In this document: one piece after another, positions 8,877-16,368 of the stretch
How positions within the stretch are numbered: the stretch's first letter is position 1
How the letters are laid out: every line of letters starts with the position of its first letter
Assembly (NCBI RefSeq): GCF_001714725.1
Contig: NZ_CP016447.1
Location: 2,681,001 to 2,745,000 of the forward strand
DNA from: Acidovorax sp. RAC01
GTDB lineage: Bacteria; Pseudomonadota; Gammaproteobacteria; Burkholderiales; Burkholderiaceae_C
DNA: 64,000 bases
Reading direction: 5' to 3'
Program-made: the position numbers and the translations under genes
Notes under the pieces: model-generated
What the model was told of the DNA's origin: nothing
What the model saw: only the letters and a program-made list of their open reading frames with translations
Database searches by the model: none

Positions 8877-8943
8877 GGTTTTTTCTGGTGGAGTCGGCAG
8901 CGTTGAACTTCAAATATCCGTTCATCAGCCGCCGCGCTGCCCC

Positions 8944-9900
8944 ATGAACCTGCTCGCCTCCCTGCGCTACCTGGTGGCGCTGCACAAGCACCGGCACTTT
9001 GGCCGGGCGGCGCAGGCCTGCCACATCACGCAGCCGGCCCTGTCCAATGCGCTGCGCGCGCTGGAGAAAGAGTTTGGCGTGGTGGTGGTGCGCCGGGGGC
9101 GCAGCTTCGAGGGTTTCACGCCCGAGGGTGAACGTGTACTGGCATCCGCCCAGCGCATGCTGCACGAGCACCAGGTGCTGCAGCAGGACCTGATGAGCGA
9201 CGCCGCCCACCCGCGCGGGCCACTGCGCCTGGGGGCTGTGCCCACGGCCATGCCCGTCCTGGCGCGGTTTGCGGCGCAGCTGCAGGCGCGGCACCCGGGG
9301 ATCGTGCCGGTGGTGCTGTCGATGAGCTCGCAGGCGCTCGAGGCCGGGCTCGACAACATTTCGCTGGACCTGGCCCTGGGCTACACCGACCGCATGCCCG
9401 CACGCGGCGCGCAGCTGCAGGCCTGGTCGCAGTACGTGGAGCATTACTTCTTGCTGCGCCGCGCACCGCCTGCCACCGATCCAAATGCGCGCGGGTTGCA
9501 GATAGGCCCGCCCATCGGCTGGGCCGACGCCGCCCGCCTGCCGCTGTGCCTGCTCACGCCCGAAATGCACAACCGCAGCCTGGTCGATGGCGCGTTTCGC
9601 AGCGCCGGCACCAGCGTGCACCCGGCCATGGAAACCGATTCCGTCCTGACGCTGGCGCTGAGCGTGATGGCGGGCGGCGTGTGCAGCGTGCTGCCCGGCG
9701 CGCTGGTGGATGCCGTGCGCGGCCACGACGGGCTGGAGGCCCTGCCGCTGACCGCCCCGGTGCTGACCACGCCCATCGGCTTCATGTCGCACCGGCAGGT
9801 GCAGCCCACGCGGGCGCTGGATGCGGCGCTGGCCCTGGCGCAAGACGATGGCTGGCTGCAGCATGCCGCTGCGCACAGCGGGCTGCTGCAGCCGGGCTGA
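8944..9900 (+). CDS. LysR-type regulator of the formate dehydrogenase operon (FdsR-like)
   Basis: A 318-residue LysR-family regulator. The N-terminal winged helix (about 1–65) reads SLRYLVALHKHRHFGRAAQA then CHITQPALSNALRALEKEFG; the C-terminal periplasmic-binding-like effector domain covers about 90–300. It lies 177 bases upstream of, and in the same direction as, the NAD-linked formate dehydrogenase genes. This matches the FdsR-type regulator known upstream of fds genes in Cupriavidus, for which formate is the expected effector. The assignment as FdsR is by position only. The ATG at 8944 gives the standard short LysR N-terminus. Confidence 0.85.
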   Translation: MNLLASLRYLVALHKHRHFGRAAQACHITQPALSNALRALEKEFGVVVVRRGRSFEGFTPEGERVLASAQRMLHEHQVLQQDLMSDAAHPRGPLRLGAVPTAMPVLARFAAQLQARHPGIVPVVLSMSSQALEAGLDNISLDLALGYTDRMPARGAQLQAWSQYVEHYFLLRRAPPATDPNARGLQIGPPIGWADAARLPLCLLTPEMHNRSLVDGAFRSAGTSVHPAMETDSVLTLALSVMAGGVCSVLPGALVDAVRGHDGLEALPLTAPVLTTPIGFMSHRQVQPTRALDAALALAQDDGWLQHAAAHSGLLQPG

Positions 9901-10077
9901 CACCCGGGCTGCTTGGTCGCCCGAACGTTCATTCAAAAGATTGGCTTCGGCGCAGGGTTTGATTACTTTTGGTGATCGACCCATGTGCGCAATCAATTTG
10001 ACGCGGACCGATGGCGGGCCGGACACTGCGGCGGCGCCCGGGCTCAGTACGGGCGCCTTGAACAGAACCGCCCCGCC

Positions 10078-11976
10078 ATGCACCTTGCCCCCGAAGCCCC
10101 CACCGTCGCCGCCATATCGGTCAACGACATGCGCGAACGCATCCGCCGCAAAAGCCGCCTCAAGGGCCGCCAGCCCGAGGACGCAGCGATGGCCGATGTG
10201 GCGCAGCTGCTTAGCCCGCGCCCGGCGGGGGGCTTCCGGCGCGACCTGCTGATTGAATACTTGCACCGCCTGAACGACCACTTTGGCGTGCTGCACGACC
10301 GGCATTTGGTGGCTTTGGCCAGGCAGATGAACCTGCCCATGGCCGAGGTGTACGAGGTGGCCAGCTTCTACCACCACTTCGAGATCGTGCGTGGTGAGGA
10401 TGCCCAGGCCCCGCGCCTGGTGCTGCGGGTGTGTGACAGCCTGAGCTGCAGCATGGCGGGCGCGCGCGAGCTGCTCGACGCACTGCCTGCCCGGTTGCAA
10501 GCGGCCGGGCAAGGCGATGTGCAGGTGCAGGCCGTACCTTGCGTGGGCCGCTGCGAACAGGCGCCCGTGGCCGTGGTGCACCAGTGCCCGGTGCCGCATG
10601 CCACCGTGGATGCGGTGCTGGAAACCGTGAATTTGAAGCCAAATCGGGCTCTGGCGCTTCATCCATATGCACCTGTAGCTATCAAGTTTGATGTTGCGGA
10701 GTGTGTGGAGGCGAGTGTGCCCGCGCAGCCGGATGGAATCAGCCCCGCGCACACAGACCTGGCCACCTACCGTGCCCACGGCGGCTACCAGACCGCCGCC
10801 GCACTGGTGAATGGCGAGATGGGCGCTGACGCAGTGCTTGCAGCCATGGAGGACTCGGGTTTGCGCGGCCTGGGCGGCGCGGGCTTCCCGGCCGGGCGCA
10901 AGTGGCGCATTGTTCAGGACCAGCCCGCCCCGCGTCTGATGGCCGTCAACATCGACGAAGGCGAGCCCGGCACCTTCAAGGATCGCACGTACCTCGAACG
11001 CGACCCGCACCGCTTTCTGGAAGGCGTGCTCATCGCCGCCCAGGTGGTGGGTACCGAGGCCATCCATATCTACCTGCGCGACGAATACCACGGCTGCCGC
11101 GCGCTGTTGCAGGCGGCGCTGGACGACTTGCGTGCCGATCCGCCGTGCCCGTTGCCCCACATCGAACTGCGCCGCGGCGCGGGCGCGTACATCTGCGGCG
11201 AAGAGTCCGCCATGATCGAAAGCATCGAAGGCAAACGCGGCGAACCCCGGATGCGCCCGCCCTACATCGCGCAGGTGGGTCTGTTCGGCCGGCCCACGCT
11301 GGAGCACAACTTCGAGACGCTGTACTGGGTGCGCGACATCGTGGAACGTGGCCCGCAGTGGTTTGCCAGCTTTGGTCGCCACGGGCGCAAGGGGCTGCGT
11401 AGTTTCAGCGTGAGCGGGCGCGTGAAGCACCCCGGCGTCAAGCTCGCGCCCGCGGGCATCACGGTGCAGGAACTCATCGACGAATACTGCGGCGGCATGA
11501 TGGACGGCCACCAGCTCTACGCCTACCTGCCCGGCGGCGCCTCGGGCGGCATCCTGCCCGCCAGTCTCAACAACATTCCGCTCGACTTCGACACGCTGCA
11601 GCCCTACGGCTGCTTCATCGGCTCGGCCGCCGTCATCGTGCTCAGCCAGCACGACCGCGCGCGCGATGCCGCACTGAACGTGATGCGCTTTTTTGAACAT
11701 GAAAGCTGCGGCCAGTGCACGCCCTGCCGCGTGGGCACGGCCAAGGCCGCCGCGCTGATGGAGACACCGCAGTGGGACGCCGACCTGCTGGACGACCTGG
11801 CGCAGGTGATGGGTGACGCCTCCATCTGCGGCCTGGGCCAGGCCGCGCCCAACCCCATCCGCTGCATTCACAAATACTTTCCGCATGAGGTGGGCGAGGG
11901 CCCCTGGCCGGGCGATTTGCCCAAGCCGCGCAACAGCCCGCTCACCGAGCAATTGCCCGGAGGGTTGAAGCCATGA
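10078..11976 (+). CDS. NAD-dependent formate dehydrogenase, fused gamma–beta subunit (NuoE–NuoF type)
   Basis: A 632-residue diaphorase subunit that passes electrons from the alpha subunit to NAD+. Residues about 40–175 are a NuoE-like thioredoxin-fold 2Fe-2S domain (C119, C124, C155, C159). A NuoF-like part follows: NADH site GLGGAGFPAG (264–273), FMN site GAGAYICGEESA (367–378), and 4Fe-4S ligands ESCGQCTPC (C544, C547, C550) plus C584. In Cupriavidus these are two proteins, FdsG and FdsB; here they are one chain. The linker at about residues 185–205 is encoded by an interspersed repeat. The ATG at 10078 is chosen because the conserved part begins soon after; the longer frame from 9985 looks noncoding. 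It overlaps the alpha gene by 4 bases (ATGA). Confidence 0.92.
   Translation: MHLAPEAPTVAAISVNDMRERIRRKSRLKGRQPEDAAMADVAQLLSPRPAGGFRRDLLIEYLHRLNDHFGVLHDRHLVALARQMNLPMAEVYEVASFYHHFEIVRGEDAQAPRLVLRVCDSLSCSMAGARELLDALPARLQAAGQGDVQVQAVPCVGRCEQAPVAVVHQCPVPHATVDAVLETVNLKPNRALALHPYAPVAIKFDVAECVEASVPAQPDGISPAHTDLATYRAHGGYQTAAALVNGEMGADAVLAAMEDSGLRGLGGAGFPAGRKWRIVQDQPAPRLMAVNIDEGEPGTFKDRTYLERDPHRFLEGVLIAAQVVGTEAIHIYLRDEYHGCRALLQAALDDLRADPPCPLPHIELRRGAGAYICGEESAMIESIEGKRGEPRMRPPYIAQVGLFGRPTLEHNFETLYWVRDIVERGPQWFASFGRHGRKGLRSFSVSGRVKHPGVKLAPAGITVQELIDEYCGGMMDGHQLYAYLPGGASGGILPASLNNIPLDFDTLQPYGCFIGSAAVIVLSQHDRARDAALNVMRFFEHESCGQCTPCRVGTAKAAALMETPQWDADLLDDLAQVMGDASICGLGQAAPNPIRCIHKYFPHEVGEGPWPGDLPKPRNSPLTEQLPGGLKP
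10629..10692 (-). repeat. Interspersed repeat inside the fused formate dehydrogenase gamma–beta gene
   Basis: On the minus strand this reads TGATAGCTACAGGTGCATAT, GGATGAAGCGCCAGAGCCC and GATTTGGCTTCAAAT. It aligns throughout with the intergenic copies at 201 and 33098. It lies in frame and encodes the inter-domain linker residues (NLKPNRALALHPYAPVAIKF) between the NuoE-like and NuoF-like parts. Confidence 0.75.
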
Positions 11977-14912
11977 GCGCCGTGTTGACATCTACTGCTG
12001 CGGCGCAGCCCGCCGTGGCCTTCGAGCTGGACGGCCAGCCCGTGACAGCCCATCCCGGCGAAACCATATTGAAAGCCGCGCAGCGCCACGGCGTGGAGAT
12101 TCCGCACCTCTGCTACACCGACGGCCTGCGCCCCGACGGCAACTGCCGCGCCTGCGTGGTCGAGATCGCGGGCGAGCGCACCCTGGCCCCCAGCTGCTGC
12201 CGCGCGCCGACCGAGGGCATGAAGGTGCAGGCCGCCAGCCCGCGCGCGCGCAAGAGCCAGCAGATGGTGGTGGAGATGCTGCTGTCCGACATGCCGGACG
12301 TGGGATACCGGTGGAACGATCAAAAGGCAAATACTCCTGAATTGATAGCTGGTAGTGCTTACCCATCAAGCGCTGGTGGCCAATTTGGCTCAAAAAATAC
12401 AGAAACGATAGGCCAGCACGGCGAACTGAGCACATGGGCCAGCAGCCTGGGCGTGACCGTGCGCCCGGCGCTCCAAGCGCTGCGCCGTGAGCAGCCCGCC
12501 CCCGACCTGAGCCACCCGGCCATGGCCGTCAACCTGGACGCCTGCATCCAGTGCAACCGCTGCGTGCGCGCCTGCCGCGAAGAACAGGTGAACGACGTGA
12601 TCGGCTACGCCCTGCGCGGGGCGCACAGCAAGATCGTCTTCGACCTGGACGACCCCATGGCCGAGAGCACCTGTGTGGCCTGTGGCGAATGCGTACAGGC
12701 CTGCCCCACGGGCGCGCTCAGCCCCAAGACGCACATCGGTTCCCAAAAGGTCGACCGCAAGGTCGATTCGGTCTGCCCCTTCTGCGGCGTGGGCTGCCTC
12801 ATCACCTACAACGTGCGCGACGAAAAAATCATCAGCGTCGAGGGCCGCGACGGCCCGGCCAACCATGGCCGCCTGTGCGTGAAGGGGCGCTTCGGTTTCG
12901 ACTACGCCCACCACCCCGACCGCCTCACGGTGCCGCTGATCCGCAAGAGGGGCGTGCCCAAGGAGGTGCGGCCCTACGGCGCCGACTGGCGCGATACCTT
13001 CCGCGAAGCGACCTGGGACGAGGCGCTGGAGCTTGCCGCTGGCACGCTGAAGGGCCTGCGCGACACGCACGGCCCCAAGGCGCTGGCGGGATTCGGCTCG
13101 GCCAAGGGCAGCAACGAAGAGGCCTACCTGTTCCAGAAGCTGGTGCGCACCGGCTTTGGCAGCAACAACGTGGACCATTGCACCCGGCTGTGCCACGCGT
13201 CCAGCGTGGCCGCGCTGCTCGAAGGCGTGGGCTCGGGCGCGGTGAGCAACCCGGTAAACGATGTGGAGCACGCCGAGCTGATCTTCGTGATCGGCTCCAA
13301 CCCCACCGCCAACCATCCCGTGGCGGCCACCTGGATGAAGAACGCCGCCAAGCGCGGCGCGAAGATCGTGCTGGCCGACCCGCGCATCACGGACATCGGC
13401 CGCCATGCCTGGCGCACGCTGCAGTTCAAGGCCGATGCCGATGTGGCTATGCTCAATGCGCTCATCCACACGGTGATCGACGAGGGGCTGGTGGATGAGG
13501 CCTTCATCCAGGATCGCGCCAACAACTTCGAGGCCCTCAAGGCCAACGTGATGGGCTGCAGCCCCGAAGCCATGGCACCCGTCTGCGGCATCCCGGCCGA
13601 GACGCTGCGTGAGGTGGCGCGGGCGTTTGCCACATCGAAGTCCTCCATGATTCTCTGGGGCATGGGCGTGAGCCAGCACATCCACGGCACCGACAACGCA
13701 CGCTGTCTGATCGCGCTGTGCGCCATCACCGGCCAGATCGGCAAGCCCGGCTCGGGCCTGCACCCGCTGCGCGGCCAGAACAACGTGCAGGGCGCGAGCG
13801 ATGCGGGCCTGATCCCCATGATGTTCCCCAACTACCAGCGCGTGGACAACGCCGGGGCGCATGCCTGGTTTGAAGACTTCTGGGGCACCAAGCTGGACGA
13901 AGCGCCGGGCTACACCGTGGTCGAAATCATGCACAAGGCCCTGGCACCCGACAGCGACCCGCACAAGGTGCGCGGCATGTACATCATGGGCGAGAACCCG
14001 GCCATGAGCGACCCCGACCTGAACCACGCGCGCCACGCGCTGGCCAGCCTGCAACACCTGGTGGTGCAAGACATCTTTCTGACCGAAACCGCCTGGCTGG
14101 CCGATGTGGTGCTGCCCGCCAGCGCCTGGCCCGAAAAGACCGGTACGGCCAGCAATACCGACCGCATGGTGCAGATGGGCCGCCGCGCGCTCAATCCGCC
14201 GGGCGATGCACAGCAGGACCTGTGGATCATCCAGCAGATCGCCGCGCGCATGGGGCTTGGCTGGAACTACGAAGGCGAAGAGTCGGGCGTGGCCGCGGTG
14301 TACGACGAAATGCGCCAGGCCATGCATGCCAGCATCGAGGGCATCACCTGGGAGCGCCTTGCGCGCGACTCCAGCGTGACCTACCCCTGCCTCACGCCTG
14401 ACGACCCGGGCCAGCCCATCGTCTTCACCGAAAAATTCCCCACGCCCACCGGCCGCCTGCAACTGGTGCCCGCCAGCGTGATCCCGGCGGCCGAAAGGCC
14501 CGATGCCGACTACCCCCTGGTGCTCATCACCGGCCGCCAGCTGGAGCATTGGCACACCGGCAGCATGACGCGGCGCAGCACGGTGCTCGATGCCATCGAG
14601 CCCATGGCCACCGCATCGCTGCACGGCGACGAGCTGGCGCGGCTGGGGGTTGAACCGGGTGCGCTGGTCGGCATCCGCTCGCGGCGCGGCATGCTGCAGG
14701 TGCGCGTGCGGCGCGACGATGGCACGCCGCGCGGCACTGTGTTCATGCCCTTTGCGTATGTGGAGGCGGCGGCCAACCTGCTGACCAACGCGGCGCTGGA
14801 CCCGTTTGGCAAGATCCCCGAGTTCAAGTATTGCGCGGTGGCGGTGGAGGTGCTGCACGATTCAGCGCAGGCAGCCCCAACCGGCGACCTGGAACGCCTG
14901 ACGCAGCCCTGA
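11973..14912 (+). CDS. NAD-dependent formate dehydrogenase, alpha (catalytic) subunit
   Basis: A 979-residue molybdopterin (bis-MGD) enzyme that oxidises formate to CO2 in the cytoplasm. Order: N-terminal 2Fe-2S domain (CYTDGLRPDGNCRAC, about 47–61), a His-rich/NuoG-like region, two 4Fe-4S clusters (CIQCNRCVRAC, CVACGECVQAC), the 4Fe-4S motif CPFCGVGC of the catalytic domain, and the metal-ligand site HCTRLCH with Cys at 407. That Cys replaces selenocysteine. The length exceeds FdsA of Cupriavidus by roughly the size of an insert at about residues 116–145, encoded by an interspersed repeat. The gene is translationally coupled to the fused beta subunit. No FdsD-like small subunit follows it. 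Confidence 0.95.
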   Translation: MSAVLTSTAAAQPAVAFELDGQPVTAHPGETILKAAQRHGVEIPHLCYTDGLRPDGNCRACVVEIAGERTLAPSCCRAPTEGMKVQAASPRARKSQQMVVEMLLSDMPDVGYRWNDQKANTPELIAGSAYPSSAGGQFGSKNTETIGQHGELSTWASSLGVTVRPALQALRREQPAPDLSHPAMAVNLDACIQCNRCVRACREEQVNDVIGYALRGAHSKIVFDLDDPMAESTCVACGECVQACPTGALSPKTHIGSQKVDRKVDSVCPFCGVGCLITYNVRDEKIISVEGRDGPANHGRLCVKGRFGFDYAHHPDRLTVPLIRKRGVPKEVRPYGADWRDTFREATWDEALELAAGTLKGLRDTHGPKALAGFGSAKGSNEEAYLFQKLVRTGFGSNNVDHCTRLCHASSVAALLEGVGSGAVSNPVNDVEHAELIFVIGSNPTANHPVAATWMKNAAKRGAKIVLADPRITDIGRHAWRTLQFKADADVAMLNALIHTVIDEGLVDEAFIQDRANNFEALKANVMGCSPEAMAPVCGIPAETLREVARAFATSKSSMILWGMGVSQHIHGTDNARCLIALCAITGQIGKPGSGLHPLRGQNNVQGASDAGLIPMMFPNYQRVDNAGAHAWFEDFWGTKLDEAPGYTVVEIMHKALAPDSDPHKVRGMYIMGENPAMSDPDLNHARHALASLQHLVVQDIFLTETAWLADVVLPASAWPEKTGTASNTDRMVQMGRRALNPPGDAQQDLWIIQQIAARMGLGWNYEGEESGVAAVYDEMRQAMHASIEGITWERLARDSSVTYPCLTPDDPGQPIVFTEKFPTPTGRLQLVPASVIPAAERPDADYPLVLITGRQLEHWHTGSMTRRSTVLDAIEPMATASLHGDELARLGVEPGALVGIRSRRGMLQVRVRRDDGTPRGTVFMPFAYVEAAANLLTNAALDPFGKIPEFKYCAVAVEVLHDSAQAAPTGDLERLTQP
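12331..12397 (+). repeat. Interspersed repeat inside the formate dehydrogenase alpha gene
   Basis: The sequence reads ATACTCCTGAATTGATAGCT, GGTAGTGCTTACCCATCAAG and CGCTGGTGGCCAATTTGGCT, then an A-run. It is a textbook-looking copy of the repeat seen intergenically in this window. It is in frame and encodes NTPELIAGSAYPSSAGGQFG inside the N-terminal part of the protein, between the 2Fe-2S domain and the ferredoxin-like clusters. Confidence 0.85.
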
Positions 14913-14996
14913 CGGACGCATGCTGCAGCGCAGCACCGGGGGGCTTTCCGGACCTTGCACCTCGGGCACGCTCTGCCGGGGGTAAAGTCCTGCCCC

Positions 14997-15599
14997 ATGA
15001 CCGAGCGCCCCTATACCGATGTTGCCGTGATCATGCGCCGCGAGCGCCTGGACAACCGCTGGCAGCCCTGGCGCTGGTCGCTTGACAGCGTGGTGATCCA
15101 CGAGCCTGCCTTTGGCACCGAGCCCCGTGCGCTCATCACCGATACGGACGAACAGCGCTGGCTGTTTCCGGGCTTTCGTGTGGAGCTGTTTCGCGACGAT
15201 GCCGAGGGCTACCACCTGAACCTCACCTCGCCCGCGCCGTGCTGGTTCGTGATGTGGCGCATGGACGAAGACACGGGTGACGGCACCGAGCCGCTGGCCC
15301 GGCCTGTGGCCGTCAGCCTGAGCTACCACGACGCAGGCCGGTGGCTGGACGCGCAGGACTCTGTGGAGCAAGTGCCCGCACCCGAGCCCGTGCTCGACGC
15401 CATGCGCGCCTTTGTGGCCGAGCACTACCAGCCCGAGCCCAAGCGCCGCAAGCGCCCCGACAGTTTCAAGCCGCTGCAGGACCGTTTTGGCAACCCGGCG
15501 TCGGTGTCTACCGACAAGCAGCGGGGCGGCGGGCGTGGCGGTGCCGCGGCGGGTGGCGACCAGCCGGTCGGCACCGGCGATGGAGGCCACCATGGCTGA
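14997..15599 (+). CDS. DUF3305 domain protein, formate dehydrogenase accessory
   Basis: A 200-residue soluble protein with the DUF3305 core (VAVIMRRERLDNRWQPWRW, then PGFRVELFRDDAEGYHLNL, WFVMWRMDED) over about residues 8–145. The C-terminal tail is rich in Gly and basic residues. The family's function is unknown, but it occurs with DUF3306, polyferredoxin and TorD-like genes in bacterial formate dehydrogenase clusters, as here. The ATG at 14997 follows the alpha gene stop by 84 bases. It overlaps the next gene by 8 bases. Confidence 0.85.
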   Translation: MTERPYTDVAVIMRRERLDNRWQPWRWSLDSVVIHEPAFGTEPRALITDTDEQRWLFPGFRVELFRDDAEGYHLNLTSPAPCWFVMWRMDEDTGDGTEPLARPVAVSLSYHDAGRWLDAQDSVEQVPAPEPVLDAMRAFVAEHYQPEPKRRKRPDSFKPLQDRFGNPASVSTDKQRGGGRGGAAAGGDQPVGTGDGGHHG

Positions 15600-16368
15600 C
15601 GGGTTCCTGGGCCGCTGGTCGCGCCGCAAGCAGGACGTGCGCGAAGGCAAGCCGCTGGAGGAGCCGCCAGCGCCCGCGCCGCTGACATCGTCCCCAGCTG
15701 CTGCTGCGGTGGCGCCGGTAGCCCACCCGCGCGATGCTGTGCCTGCGGCAGGCCCGTCTGCCGGTGCGGGCGCAGCCACCAGTCGGGCCGACGGTGTCGT
15801 TGCCGCACCGCCACCCCCCCCCTCGCTGGAAGACGCCCAGGTCCTCACCCCGCAGTCCGACTTCAAGCCCTTTGTGGCGCACGATGTAGCGCCCGAGGTG
15901 CGCAACCTGGCGATGAAGAAGCTGTTTGCCGACCCGCACTTCAACGTGATGGACGGGCTCGACATCTATATCGGTGACTATTCCCAGCCCGACCCCATGC
16001 CCGACGGCATGCTGCGCAAGATGGTCAGCGCCCACACGCTGGGCTTTTTCGACCACGAAAAAAAGCAGGACGCTGCCGTCGTGCAGACCCCTGCCAGCCC
16101 CGTCGCCGTGGCCGATGCGCCAGAAGACTCCGCCGACGGGCCCCGGGATGATGCGGGGGCGCAAACCGCGCCTGCCGTGGCACAGTCGTCCCTCATTCAC
16201 GCTGAATCCGGCGTCCTCAATAGCCAGCCTGACCCTGCCAGCGCGTCTGCCCCGGACGCACTGGCGCTGCCAGCCAGCCCTACCCAACATGACGACCAAG
16301 ACGCTCATTTGCGACTGCAACCAGACGATGCCCCTGAACGCCAAGGCGTTGGGCGCGGCACTGCATGA
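15592..16368 (+). CDS. DUF3306 domain protein, formate dehydrogenase accessory
   Basis: A 258-residue protein. It starts MADGFLGRWSRRKQDVREGK, has an Ala/Pro-rich spacer, then the DUF3306 core (LTPQSDFKPFVAHDVAPEVR, KKLFADPHFNVMDGLDIYIGDYS) at about 82–145. A variable C-terminal tail follows. Function unknown; the family co-occurs with DUF3305 in formate dehydrogenase loci. The start overlaps the preceding stop by 8 bases. Its last 80 bases overlap the start of the following polyferredoxin gene in another frame, indicating tight coupling. Confidence 0.85.
   Translation: MADGFLGRWSRRKQDVREGKPLEEPPAPAPLTSSPAAAAVAPVAHPRDAVPAAGPSAGAGAATSRADGVVAAPPPPPSLEDAQVLTPQSDFKPFVAHDVAPEVRNLAMKKLFADPHFNVMDGLDIYIGDYSQPDPMPDGMLRKMVSAHTLGFFDHEKKQDAAVVQTPASPVAVADAPEDSADGPRDDAGAQTAPAVAQSSLIHAESGVLNSQPDPASASAPDALALPASPTQHDDQDAHLRLQPDDAPERQGVGRGTA

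Noticed and set aside
8860..11991. Very long minus-strand open frame of over 1000 codons opposite the LysR and formate dehydrogenase genes
   Set aside because: It is antisense to genes with clear Fe-S, FMN and NAD motifs, has His/Arg/Ala-rich low-complexity translation and no domain. Long antisense frames are common in high-GC DNA.
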